Shown: piece by piece, positions 34,745 through 42,833 of the stretch
Layout: every line of letters starts with the position of its first letter
How positions within the stretch are numbered: position 1 is the first letter of the stretch
Source: an uncultured Rhodobacter sp.
GTDB lineage: Bacteria; Pseudomonadota; Alphaproteobacteria; Rhodobacterales; Rhodobacteraceae
NCBI GenBank assembly: GCA_945952585.1
Contig: CAMFII010000007.1
Coordinates: forward strand, 170,627-234,626
Length of the DNA stretch: 64,000 nucleotides
Direction of reading: 5' to 3'
Translations under genes and position numbers: made by a program
The notes under the pieces: generated by a model
Database searches by the model: none
Seen by the model: only the letters and a program-made list of their open reading frames with translations
Told to the model about the DNA's origin: nothing

Positions 34745-36082
34745 ATGAGCGAGATTCTGATCCGCGGGGCCGAGGCCGTCGTCACAATGAATAGTGACCG
34801 GGCGGAGATCGCCGGTGGGGATGTGCTGGTCCGGGGCGGGACGATCGCCGCGGTGGGGAAGGGGCTTGAGACCTCGGGCGAAGTGGTCGAGGCGCGGGGC
34901 TGCGTCGTGACGCCGGGTCTGGTGAACACCCATCACCACCTCTACCAGACGCTGACGCGCGCGGTGCCGGGCGGGCAGGATGCGCTGCTGTTCGGCTGGC
35001 TCAAGACGCTCTACCCGATCTGGGGTCGCTTCGGGCCGGAGGAGATGTTCGTATCGGCCCAGATCGGCTTGGCGGAACTGGCGCTGACGGGCTGCACGCT
35101 GACCTCGGACCATCTCTACCTCTACCCGAACGGCTCGCGGCTGGATGACACCATCGCTGCTGCCCGCGAGGTGGGACTGCGCTTTCACCCGACGCGCGGC
35201 GCCATGAGCATCGGTGAAAGCGCCGGCGGGCTGCCGCCGGATGCGCTGGTCGAGCGCGAAGCGGCGATCCTGAAGGACTGCATCCGGGTGGTCGATGCCT
35301 TCCACGACCCGGCGGAGGGGGCCATGGTACGGGTCGGGCTTGCCCCCTGTTCGCCCTTCTCGGTGAGCCGCGACCTGATGCGCGAAGCGGCGCTCTTGGC
35401 GCGCGACAAGGGCGTGATGTTGCACACCCATCTCGCCGAGAATGACGAGGACATCGCCTATTCGCTGGCGCAGTTCGGCTGCCGGCCGGGGCAATATGCT
35501 GAAGATCTGGGCTGGACCGGCGACGATGTCTGGCATGCTCATTGCGTGAAGCTCGATGGTTCGGAAATTGATCTTTTCGCCCGGTCAGGGACCGGGGTTG
35601 CCCATTGCCCCTGTTCGAATTGTCGCCTTGGGTCTGGCATCGCCCCGGTGCGGCGGATGCGCGACCGGGGGGTGAAGGTGGCGCTCGGCGTCGACGGTTC
35701 CGCCTCGAACGACGCGGGGAACCTGATCGGCGAGGCGCGGCAGGCGATGCTTCTGCAGCGGGTGGCGAACGGGGCCGACGCGATGAGCGCCCGCGAGGCG
35801 CTGGAGATCGCGACGCTTGGCGGCGCGCGGGTGCTGGGCCGACCCGACTGCGGCTCGCTTGAACCCGGCAAGCGCGCAGACATCGCGATCTGGGATGTGT
35901 CGGGCATCGAGGCGGCGGGAAGCTGGGACCCGGTGGCGGCGCTCATCCTGTGCGGGCCGACGCGTGTGCGCGACCTGTTCGTCGAGGGGCGACGCGTGGT
36001 AAGGGACGGTCAGATGGCCACGATCGACCTTCCCCGGGTGATCGAGCGGCAGAATGCGCTGGCCCGCAGGCTGGCCGGCTAG
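34745..36082 (+). CDS. 8-oxoguanine deaminase / amidohydrolase (ATZ/TRZ family)
   Basis: 445 residues. A metal-dependent amidohydrolase barrel: first ligands in VNTHHHLYQTL near residue 64, LHTHLAEND near 233, the WHAHCVKLD segment, CPCSNCRLGSG near 290 (a segment characteristic of 8-oxoguanine deaminases), and the catalytic Asp in LGVDGSASND near 317. It deaminates 8-oxoguanine to urate, a route to remove oxidised bases. The ATG at 34745 follows AGGGGAG. RraB-like and guanine deaminase genes follow. Confidence 0.88.
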   Translation: MSEILIRGAEAVVTMNSDRAEIAGGDVLVRGGTIAAVGKGLETSGEVVEARGCVVTPGLVNTHHHLYQTLTRAVPGGQDALLFGWLKTLYPIWGRFGPEEMFVSAQIGLAELALTGCTLTSDHLYLYPNGSRLDDTIAAAREVGLRFHPTRGAMSIGESAGGLPPDALVEREAAILKDCIRVVDAFHDPAEGAMVRVGLAPCSPFSVSRDLMREAALLARDKGVMLHTHLAENDEDIAYSLAQFGCRPGQYAEDLGWTGDDVWHAHCVKLDGSEIDLFARSGTGVAHCPCSNCRLGSGIAPVRRMRDRGVKVALGVDGSASNDAGNLIGEARQAMLLQRVANGADAMSAREALEIATLGGARVLGRPDCGSLEPGKRADIAIWDVSGIEAAGSWDPVAALILCGPTRVRDLFVEGRRVVRDGQMATIDLPRVIERQNALARRLAG

Positions 36083-36093
36083 GAGAGCGCGAC

Positions 36094-36417
36094 GTGTCGC
36101 ACAATTACGAGGCGCAACGGCGCGAGACCTTTGCCACCTTCAAGCAGGCCGGGAAGGGCGTGAAGCTGCCCGCGACGGCGGTGGTCGATTTCATCTTCTT
36201 CATCGAGGAACTCGACGCCTCTTGGTCGGCGCTGGAAAAGGCCCTGCGCGCCAAAGGCTTCCGCACCCGTCGCCTTGACGACGACGAGACGCTGATCGCC
36301 AGCTTCGGCCCGATGCCGGTCACCCCCGACGCGATCTGGGACAAGGAACGGCTCGCGACCGAGATCGCGCTCCGCCACGACTTCTACCCCGACGGATGGG
36401 AACTGGCAGAGGACTGA
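36094..36417 (+). CDS. RraB-like protein (ribonuclease E inhibitor family)
   Basis: 107 residues. It matches the RraB fold in outline: an N-terminal helix (NYEAQRRETFATFKQAG), PATAVVDFIFFIEELD, and an acidic C-terminus with FYPDGWELAED. E. coli RraB binds RNase E and lowers mRNA decay; whether this homologue does so is not shown. GTG at 36094 has an AGGAGAG site, 11 bp after the deaminase stop, so the two are co-transcribed. Confidence 0.78.
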   Translation: MSHNYEAQRRETFATFKQAGKGVKLPATAVVDFIFFIEELDASWSALEKALRAKGFRTRRLDDDETLIASFGPMPVTPDAIWDKERLATEIALRHDFYPDGWELAED

Positions 36418-36424
36418 TCCGGCG

Positions 36425-36852
36425 CTATTCCGGCACGGCTATGCCCGAACCGCCAAGCTCCGCCGGGAAGTCCTTGAGCTTCGGCAACCCGTCCTTCATC
36501 GGCAGGACGGTCTCGCTGTAATTGACGTGAACACCGGGCTTGAAGGCCAGCCCGGGCAGGGTCGCCGCATAGACATCCATGATCTTCCAGTGCGGATGCC
36601 AGGTCATCAGGTGGCCACCGCATTTCGTGCAGTACTGCCGGTCGCTGCGGCCTGACTTGTTGTAATGGCCGATGAATTCCTCGCCCTTCACCACCTGGTT
36701 GCCCCTTCGGGCCAAAGGGTGAAGGCATTCACCGGGCCGGCCGACCACGACCGGCAGGATGCACAATGGCAATAGCCCATGCCGAGGGGGTCGCCCGTAA
36801 CCTCGATCTGGACGGCCCCGCAGAAACAGCTTCCCTTGTAGGTCTGGCTCAT
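36425..36852 (-). pseudogene. frameshifted GFA-family protein gene (glutathione-dependent formaldehyde-activating/CENP-V domain)
   Basis: Reading left from ATG 36852, the protein begins MSQTYKGSCFCGAVQIEVTG and continues through CHCASC to FTLWPEGATRW, then stops at 36688. The natural continuation, VVKGEEFIGHYNKSG with CTKCGGH and LPMKDGLPKLKDFPAE, lies in another frame down to 36425. The junction is the G-run (CCCC on the plus strand) at 36703-36706, where one base is missing or two are extra. All zinc-binding Cys pairs of the family are otherwise intact. It is either a recent mutation or a sequencing error in a homopolymer. Confidence 0.82.
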
Positions 36853-36985
36853 TCTCTCCCCCCTAGCCGGACATTTGCGGATCCTGATGATCGCAGTCCG
36901 GCGGCGGCATCATACACAAAAATGAGTCTCAAATCCGGCTATTGGTGGCGCGGTGATCCGGATCGCCGGAATTGGCTGCCGAGCT

Positions 36986-37495
36986 TCAGTGCCGGAATTC
37001 CATGTAGAGCGCGTTCTTTGCAGCCGCTGCCGGCATCTCGTTATAGGGCTCAATCTCGACAAAGCCGATCTGGCGGTAGAGCGCGATCGCGTCCGTCAGG
37101 AAGATCGCCGTGTCGAGGCGCATGGTCGGATGGCCAGATTGGGCCATCCGTTGCAGCAACGACTCGATCATCGCCCGTCCGAAACCGTGGCCACGGGCTG
37201 ACGGCAGGACGAAAAGCCGTTTCAGTTCAGAGACGCCCGGTTCTATTGGGTGCGCCATCGCGCAGCCAACCGGCGTACCATCCAGGCGCGCGATCAGGGC
37301 AAGGCCATGCGGCGGAACAAAGGTCGTGGAAACCTCGTCTAGCGCCGATTGCACCCGGTCAGGACTGTAATAGGCCGTCAGATCCTCGATCTCGTGAGGG
37401 AAGCTGTCGTATAGCCACCGGATATAGGCAAGCACCATGTCCTGGACGATCTTGACGTCCTCAGGCCCTTCCGCTTCCCGGATGTCCCTTTGCAT
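36986..37495 (-). CDS. GNAT-family N-acetyltransferase
   Basis: 169 residues. The acetyl-CoA-binding core is ELKRLFVLPSARGHGFGRAM (V/I-x-P-x-x-R-x-x-G-x-G) near residues 89-110, and the C-terminal part has ALYRQIGFVEIEPY. The N-terminus EAEGPEDVKIVQDMVLAY resembles the acetyltransferases of the PhnO/YafP group. The acceptor is unknown. It stands alone, downstream of the frameshifted GFA gene on the same strand side and upstream of the guanine deaminase stop. Confidence 0.87.
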   Translation of the reverse strand: MQRDIREAEGPEDVKIVQDMVLAYIRWLYDSFPHEIEDLTAYYSPDRVQSALDEVSTTFVPPHGLALIARLDGTPVGCAMAHPIEPGVSELKRLFVLPSARGHGFGRAMIESLLQRMAQSGHPTMRLDTAIFLTDAIALYRQIGFVEIEPYNEMPAAAAKNALYMEFRH

Positions 37496-37546
37496 GTCAT
37501 GCGCTCTGCAACCAGCTTGCCAATAGTGTCAGGCAAGCCCTGTGGG

Positions 37547-38830
37547 TCAAGGCGCATTCCGTTCCTTGCCGCCTACCCAGACGGCGCGGATCGCCCGGTC
37601 GTCGCCCATCATGATCGTCGGGAACAGCGCCTCCCAGATCGTGTCGGCGCGGCGGGTGGCCTGCTCGATGGCCGGTGTCGAGGCGAGGTCGATCACCACC
37701 AGATCGGCCTCCATCCCCGGCGCGATGTTGCCGATCCGGTCCTCGGCATGGAGCGCGCGGGCCGAGCCCTGCGTCGCCAGCCACCAGAGTTGCGACGGGT
37801 GCAGGGCCTGGCCACGCAATTGCGCGATCTCATAGGCGGCCGCCATCGTCCGCAGCATCGAGAAGGACGATCCGCCCCCGGTATCCGTCGCCAGCCCGAC
37901 CCTGAGCCTCGTCGCCAGCCCCATGTCGAACAGGCCCGAGCCGATGAAGGTGTTCGAGGTGGGGCAATGGACAAGGCTGGCCCCCGCCTCGATCAGCCGC
38001 GCGCGTTCGCGGTCGGTCAGGTAGATTGCGTGGCCGTAGAGCGCCCCTTCGCGCAGGAGGCCCTGCGCCTCGTAGGTGTCGAGATAGTCACGCGATTGCG
38101 GGAAGAGCGACCTCACCCAGTCGCATTCGTCGGGCTGCTCCGACAGGTGCGTCTGCATCAGGCAGTCGGGATATTCCCGCCAGAGCGTGCCCATGGCCGC
38201 CAGTTGCTCGGGCGTCGAGGTGGGCGAGAAGCGGGGGGTGATGACATAGGACAGCCGGTCGACGCCGTGCCATTTTTCCAGCAGGCGCTTGCTGTCGTCA
38301 TAGGCCGATTGCGCCGTGTCGAGCAGGCCCTCAGGCGCGTTGCGGTCCATGCAGGTCTTGCCGGCATAAATCCGTTGCCCGCGCGCCTGCGCCGCCTCGA
38401 AGATCGCATCGACCGAGGCCGGGTGGATGGTCGCGTAGGAACAGACGGTCGTCGTGCCGTAAGACAGTGTCAGGTCGAGGTAGCGGTTGGCGATCTCGGC
38501 CGCGTAGGCAGGATCGGCAAAGCGCATCTCCTCGGGGAAGGTATAGGTGTTCAGCCAGTCAATCAGCCGCTTGCCCCAGCTCGCGATCATCGCCGTCTGG
38601 GGGTAATGGACATGGGCATCGACGAAGCCAGCCGATATCAGCGCGCGGCCGTAATCCGTGACCTGTGCCTGTGGATGCGCCGAACGCAGCCGCTCGGCCG
38701 GGCCGACGGCAACGATCCGGCCCTGATCGACCAGCACCGCGCCATGGCTGTCATGGCGGGCGGCACCTTCGCCCGCAACCATCGGATCGCCGTCGAAGCG
38801 CAGCACCTGTCCCAGCAGAAGATCGGCCAT
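37547..38830 (-). CDS. guaD: guanine deaminase
   Basis: A 427-residue zinc amidohydrolase converting guanine to xanthine. Motifs: SAGFVDAHVHYPQTAMI near residue 61 (metal His pair), MQTHLSEQPDECDW near 218, the LYGHAIYLTD segment, CPTSNTFIGSGLFDM near 290 (guanine-deaminase-specific), and LATDTGGGSSFSM near 315 with the catalytic Asp. The ATG at 38830 gives the family length; the open frame upstream overlaps the mgtE promoter region. It is monocistronic and adds to the purine-catabolic character of this segment. Confidence 0.93.
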   Translation of the reverse strand: MADLLLGQVLRFDGDPMVAGEGAARHDSHGAVLVDQGRIVAVGPAERLRSAHPQAQVTDYGRALISAGFVDAHVHYPQTAMIASWGKRLIDWLNTYTFPEEMRFADPAYAAEIANRYLDLTLSYGTTTVCSYATIHPASVDAIFEAAQARGQRIYAGKTCMDRNAPEGLLDTAQSAYDDSKRLLEKWHGVDRLSYVITPRFSPTSTPEQLAAMGTLWREYPDCLMQTHLSEQPDECDWVRSLFPQSRDYLDTYEAQGLLREGALYGHAIYLTDRERARLIEAGASLVHCPTSNTFIGSGLFDMGLATRLRVGLATDTGGGSSFSMLRTMAAAYEIAQLRGQALHPSQLWWLATQGSARALHAEDRIGNIAPGMEADLVVIDLASTPAIEQATRRADTIWEALFPTIMMGDDRAIRAVWVGGKERNAP

Positions 38831-38958
38831 CGCACACTCCGTCCCGAACCCGAGGGGCAAGCCTATGCGGTTTCTGCGCCTGCGTAAATTTGCCTGTCCG
38901 GGCCTGTTTCTTTGAAACACCTTTCGCTAAGGTCGCGCCAATCGACCGGAGGGGCACC

Positions 38959-40341
38959 ATGGCAGAAGCCGCCAAGCGCGAAGAGGTGGAGGAGGAACTG
39001 ATGGGCCTCGACCCCGAACGCGTCGAGGCGATTCTCGAGGCGGTCGAGGCGGGCGATTCCCTACGGTTGTCCGATCTCATGGCGCCGCTCCACGCTGCCG
39101 ACATCGCGGACCTGCTGGAGCAGATCAGTTCCGGGGACCGCCGCGCCCTCTTGAAGCTGTGGTCCGGCGAGATCGACGGCGAGATCCTGTCCGAAATCGA
39201 CGAGTCGATCCGCGAAGAGGTGGTCGAATCCCTGCCGCGTGACGTGCTGACCGAAGCAGTGCGCGAGCTTGAGACCGACGATGTCGTCGACATCCTCGAG
39301 GATCTGGAGCAGCCGCAGCAGGACATCATCCTGCAGGCGCTCGACGATGCCGACCGGGTCGCCGTCGAACAGGCGATGTCCTACCCGGAACACTCGGCCG
39401 GCCGCCTGATGCAGCGTGAGGTCGTCGTCGCGCCCATGCACTGGACCGTGGGCGAGGCCATCGACTTCCTGCGCCGCGAGGAATGGCTGCCCGACCAGTT
39501 CTACCACGTCATTCTCGTCGATCCGCGGATGAAGCCGCAGGCCTATGTCACGCTCGGCCGGCTCCTTTCCTCCAAGCGCACCGTCGCGCTCAAGGACATC
39601 ACCGAGGACAGCTTCCGCACCATCGCGGCCACCGACCCGGAAGAGGACGTGGCCTATATCTTCAACCAGTATCACCTGATTTCCTGCCCCGTGGTCGATG
39701 CCGATGACCGGCTTGTCGGTGTCATCACCATCGACGACGCGATGAACGTGCTCGATGAAGAGCACGAAGAAGACATCCTGCGCCTCGCCGGCGTCAGCGA
39801 GGAACCGAGCCCCTCGGACGGTCCGGTCGCCACGGCGCGGACGCGGCTGCCCTGGCTCATCATCAACCTCTTCACCGCCTCGATCTCGGCCTTCGTGATC
39901 TCGCGCTTCGAAAGCACCATCGCCACGCTGGTGACGCTGGCCGCGCTGATGCCGATCGTCGCCTCGACCGGCGGGATCGCCGGCACCCAGTCGCTGGCCG
40001 TGGCCGTCCGGGCGCTGGCGACGCGCGACCTGACCTCGACCAACGCCCGCAGCGTCATCCTGCGCGAGATCGGCGCGGGCCTCCTGAACGGCGTCGGCCT
40101 GGCGGCGATCCTGGCACTCGGCGCGATCCTTGTCCTGCACGAGCCGATGCTGGGCGCGGTCCTGGCGGCGGCGATGATCACCAACCAGCTCGTCGCGGCG
40201 CTTGGCGGGGTTCTGGTGCCGCTCGGCCTGCACCGGATCGGCCTCGACCCGGCGCTGGCATCGGGCACTTTCGTGACCACGCTGACCGACGTCCTCGGCT
40301 ATCTCGCCTTCCTCGGCTTCGCCACCTGGTTCCTGCTATGA
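38959..40341 (+). CDS. mgtE: magnesium transporter MgtE
   Basis: 460 residues. A cytosolic N domain of helical repeats (residues about 15-135) is followed by paired CBS domains (about 140-265, with MQREVVVAPMHWTVGEAIDFL) and a membrane domain of five helices (about 285-455), including ALMPIVASTGGIAGTQSLA, the conserved pore segment of the family. It acts as a homodimeric, Mg-gated channel in the inner membrane. The ATG at 38959 has a GGAGGGG site. Its 3' end overlaps the next gene by 4 bp (ATGA). Confidence 0.95.
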   Translation: MAEAAKREEVEEELMGLDPERVEAILEAVEAGDSLRLSDLMAPLHAADIADLLEQISSGDRRALLKLWSGEIDGEILSEIDESIREEVVESLPRDVLTEAVRELETDDVVDILEDLEQPQQDIILQALDDADRVAVEQAMSYPEHSAGRLMQREVVVAPMHWTVGEAIDFLRREEWLPDQFYHVILVDPRMKPQAYVTLGRLLSSKRTVALKDITEDSFRTIAATDPEEDVAYIFNQYHLISCPVVDADDRLVGVITIDDAMNVLDEEHEEDILRLAGVSEEPSPSDGPVATARTRLPWLIINLFTASISAFVISRFESTIATLVTLAALMPIVASTGGIAGTQSLAVAVRALATRDLTSTNARSVILREIGAGLLNGVGLAAILALGAILVLHEPMLGAVLAAAMITNQLVAALGGVLVPLGLHRIGLDPALASGTFVTTLTDVLGYLAFLGFATWFLL

Positions 40342-40895
40342 CCCTGACCGACATCAAGGCCGAGGCGCGCCGGGCCGCCTTCGCCCGCCGCAAGGCCGCC
40401 TTCGCCGCGGGGCAGGGGCAGGCGGCAGAGATCCTGGCCGACTACCTCGCCGCCCATGCAGGCAATGTCCTGTCGGGCTACATGCCGATGCGAACCGAGA
40501 TCGACCCCCTGCCGGCGATGGCCGCGCATCAGGGCCCGGTCGGAGTGCCGGTGATCCCGGGCAAGGACGTGCCCCTGAGGTTCCGAGAATGGTCGCCCGG
40601 CTGCGTCCTGCAGGAAGGTGAGTTCGGCGCGCTGATCCCGGCCGAGGGGGCCTGGCTCGAGCCGCAGGTGCTGATCGTGCCGCTTCTGGCCTTCGACCGG
40701 CGTGGCTACCGCCTCGGCTATGGCGGCGGTTTCTACGACCGGACGCTGGAGCGGCTCCGCTCCATGCACCCGGTCACCGCCATCGGCTTCGCCTTCGCCG
40801 CGCAAGAGGTGGACGAGGTGCCGATCGAACCCACCGACCAGCCGCTCGACGCCATCGTCACGGAACAGGGGCTGGTCGATCTTCGGCGACCCTGA
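40338..40895 (+). CDS. 5-formyltetrahydrofolate cyclo-ligase
   Basis: 185 residues. Converts 5-formyl-THF to 5,10-methenyl-THF with ATP, recycling the folate reserve. The signature GYRLGYGGGFYDRTLE near residue 122 and the SGYMPMRTEIDP segment define the family; RRAAFARRKAAF at the N-terminus is typical. It is translationally coupled to mgtE (ATGA). A near-identical copy of the 31-bp dispersed element lies just after its stop, on the opposite strand. Confidence 0.93.
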   Translation: MTLTDIKAEARRAAFARRKAAFAAGQGQAAEILADYLAAHAGNVLSGYMPMRTEIDPLPAMAAHQGPVGVPVIPGKDVPLRFREWSPGCVLQEGEFGALIPAEGAWLEPQVLIVPLLAFDRRGYRLGYGGGFYDRTLERLRSMHPVTAIGFAFAAQEVDEVPIEPTDQPLDAIVTEQGLVDLRRP

Positions 40896-40896
40896 G

Positions 40897-40927
40897 CATT
40901 TTCTGCTCACAAGTATCCTCGGGGGTG
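40897..40927 (-). repeat. dispersed 31-bp intergenic element, copy 5
   Basis: On the minus strand this matches 6182-6212 at 29 of 31 positions, including the CACCCCCGAGGATA head and the GAGCAGAAAATG tail. It begins 2 bp after the 5-FCL stop. Two such matches 34 kb apart, in opposite orientation and both after genes, argue for a mobile or selected element rather than chance. Confidence 0.75.
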
Positions 40928-41067
40928 ATGAGCGACCAGAAACGCTCCTGTGGAGCGTTTCCGCGAAGAACGCCCGGCCCGTGGCCGGGCAGGATCCGGG
41001 GCAGGCAGCCCCCACTTCCTCCCTCTCCACCTTGCCGCCGCTCCACCGACCGACTAAGCCTTCCTCC

Positions 41068-41880
41068 ATGAAACTCCTCTTCCTCGGTGATGTAATGGGC
41101 CGCGCGGGCCGCGCGGCGATCACGACGCGGCTTCCGGGCCTCAAGGCCGACTGGGGCCTCGATTTCGTCGTGGTCAATGGCGAGAACGCCTCGTCCGGCG
41201 CAGGCCTGACGCCCGAGCATGCAAAGCTGATCCTGCAGGCAGGGGCGGATTGCGTGACGCTCGGCGATCATGCCTTCGACCAGAAGGACATGCTGTCCTT
41301 CATCGAGACCGAGCCGCGCATCCTCCGCCCGATGAACTTTGCCCGCGGCGCGCCCGGCCATGGCGCGCGGGTCTTCACCGCTTCGGGGGGCCGGAAGGTC
41401 CTGGTGATGCAGGTCCTTGGCCAGGTTTTCATGAAGCGGCCCTTCGACGATCCCTTCTCGGCGGTCGAGGGGGTGCTGAAGACCCACACCCTGGGCGGGG
41501 TCGTGCAGGCGACCGTCGTCGACATGCACGCCGAGGCGACGTCCGAGAAGATGGCGATGGGGCACTGGTGCGACGGGCGGGCGAGCCTAGTCGTCGGCAC
41601 CCATACCCATGTGCCCACCGGCGATGCGCAGATCCTGACCGGGGGCACCGCCTACCAGACCGATGCCGGGATGTGCGGAGACTATGACTCGGTGATCGGC
41701 ATGGACAAGCTTGAGCCGCTGCGCCGCTTCATCACCGGCATGCCCAAGGGCCGGTTCGAACCTGCCGCCGGCGAGGCGACGCTGTCGGGCACCTATGTCG
41801 AGACCGACGATCGCACCGGCAAGGCGACCCGTGTCCGAATGATCCGCATCGGCGGCCGGCTGGAGCCATCCCTGCCGTGA
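41068..41880 (+). CDS. YmdB-family metallophosphoesterase (cyclic nucleotide phosphodiesterase)
   Basis: 270 residues. All dinuclear metal-binding motifs are visible: FLGDVMGRAGR at the N-terminus, VVNGENASSGAGL near residue 32, LGDHAFDQK near 68, and VVGTHTHVPTGDA near 175. Bacterial YmdB homologues hydrolyse 2',3'-cyclic nucleotides or cAMP and influence RNA metabolism. No membrane segment. It is coupled to the following transporter gene by a GTGA overlap. Confidence 0.92.
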   Translation: MKLLFLGDVMGRAGRAAITTRLPGLKADWGLDFVVVNGENASSGAGLTPEHAKLILQAGADCVTLGDHAFDQKDMLSFIETEPRILRPMNFARGAPGHGARVFTASGGRKVLVMQVLGQVFMKRPFDDPFSAVEGVLKTHTLGGVVQATVVDMHAEATSEKMAMGHWCDGRASLVVGTHTHVPTGDAQILTGGTAYQTDAGMCGDYDSVIGMDKLEPLRRFITGMPKGRFEPAAGEATLSGTYVETDDRTGKATRVRMIRIGGRLEPSLP

Positions 41881-42782
41881 GCCCGAGCCGCCGACTGGCC
41901 TTTACTGCATTGCTTCTGGTGATCGGCATCGGCTGGGGATCGACCCAGTCGCTCGGCAAGATCGCGGTTTCGACCGGCTATGGCCATTTCGGGCTAATCT
42001 TCTGGCAACTCGCCATCGGTGCGGTGGTGCTTGGTGCAATCCTGGTGTTACGCCGCCGGCCCGTGCCCCTGACGCTGGAGACGCTGCGCTTCGCGACCGT
42101 CATCGCCCTGATCGGGACGCTGATCCCCAACTCGACCTTCTATCTCTCCGTTGCCCACCTGCCGGCCGGGGTCATGTCGATCATCATTTCCACCGTCCCG
42201 ATGCTGGCGTTCCCGCTGGCGCTGATGCTTGGCATGGAGCGGGTAAGCCTGCGTCGGCTTGCCGGATTGGCGCTTGGCCTGTGCGGAGTGGTGATGATCG
42301 CGCTGCCTCAGGCCGGTCTGCCACAGGGACTGGCGGCGGCTTGGCTGCCGATCGCGATGGTCGGGCCGCTCTTCTATGCCATCGAGGGCAATGTGGTCGC
42401 GAAATGGGGCACGGCCGGGCTTGATCCGGTCCAGGCGATGTTCCTTGCCTCGGCAGTCGGCGCGGTGCTGGCGCTGCCCCTTGTCCTCGCAACGGGCCAG
42501 TGGATCACGCCGACCTGGCCGCTTCAGAAACCAGAACTGGCGCTGACGGCATCATCGGTCGTCCATTGCTTCATGTATTCCGGCTACGTCTATCTCGCAG
42601 GGGCGGCGGGGGCGGTCTTTGCCACCCAAACAGCCTATATCGTCACGGCCTCGGGGCTGATCTGGGCGATGACGCTGCTTGGTGAACGGTTCACCCCGCT
42701 GGTCTGGCTGGCGGGTGCCGTTCTGCTTACAGGATTGGCACTTGTGCAGCCGCGAGCGCGGGAAAGATCCCTCTCAGATTGA
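41877..42782 (+). CDS. EamA/DMT-family transporter
   Basis: 301 residues, about ten hydrophobic helices in two five-helix EamA repeats (residues about 5-135 and 150-295). The first helix begins LAFTALLLVIGIGWGSTQSL; the SVAHLPAGVMSIIISTVPML turn is typical of the family. Substrates of DMT proteins include amino acids, metabolites and drugs, none inferable here. GTG start overlaps the ymdB-like stop (GTGA), placing it in that operon. Confidence 0.87.
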   Translation: MSPSRRLAFTALLLVIGIGWGSTQSLGKIAVSTGYGHFGLIFWQLAIGAVVLGAILVLRRRPVPLTLETLRFATVIALIGTLIPNSTFYLSVAHLPAGVMSIIISTVPMLAFPLALMLGMERVSLRRLAGLALGLCGVVMIALPQAGLPQGLAAAWLPIAMVGPLFYAIEGNVVAKWGTAGLDPVQAMFLASAVGAVLALPLVLATGQWITPTWPLQKPELALTASSVVHCFMYSGYVYLAGAAGAVFATQTAYIVTASGLIWAMTLLGERFTPLVWLAGAVLLTGLALVQPRARERSLSD

Positions 42783-42833
42783 TTCATTCGAAATCTCTGC
42801 TAAAGCGGTCGTGTATTCGCTGTGGCAGGACCG

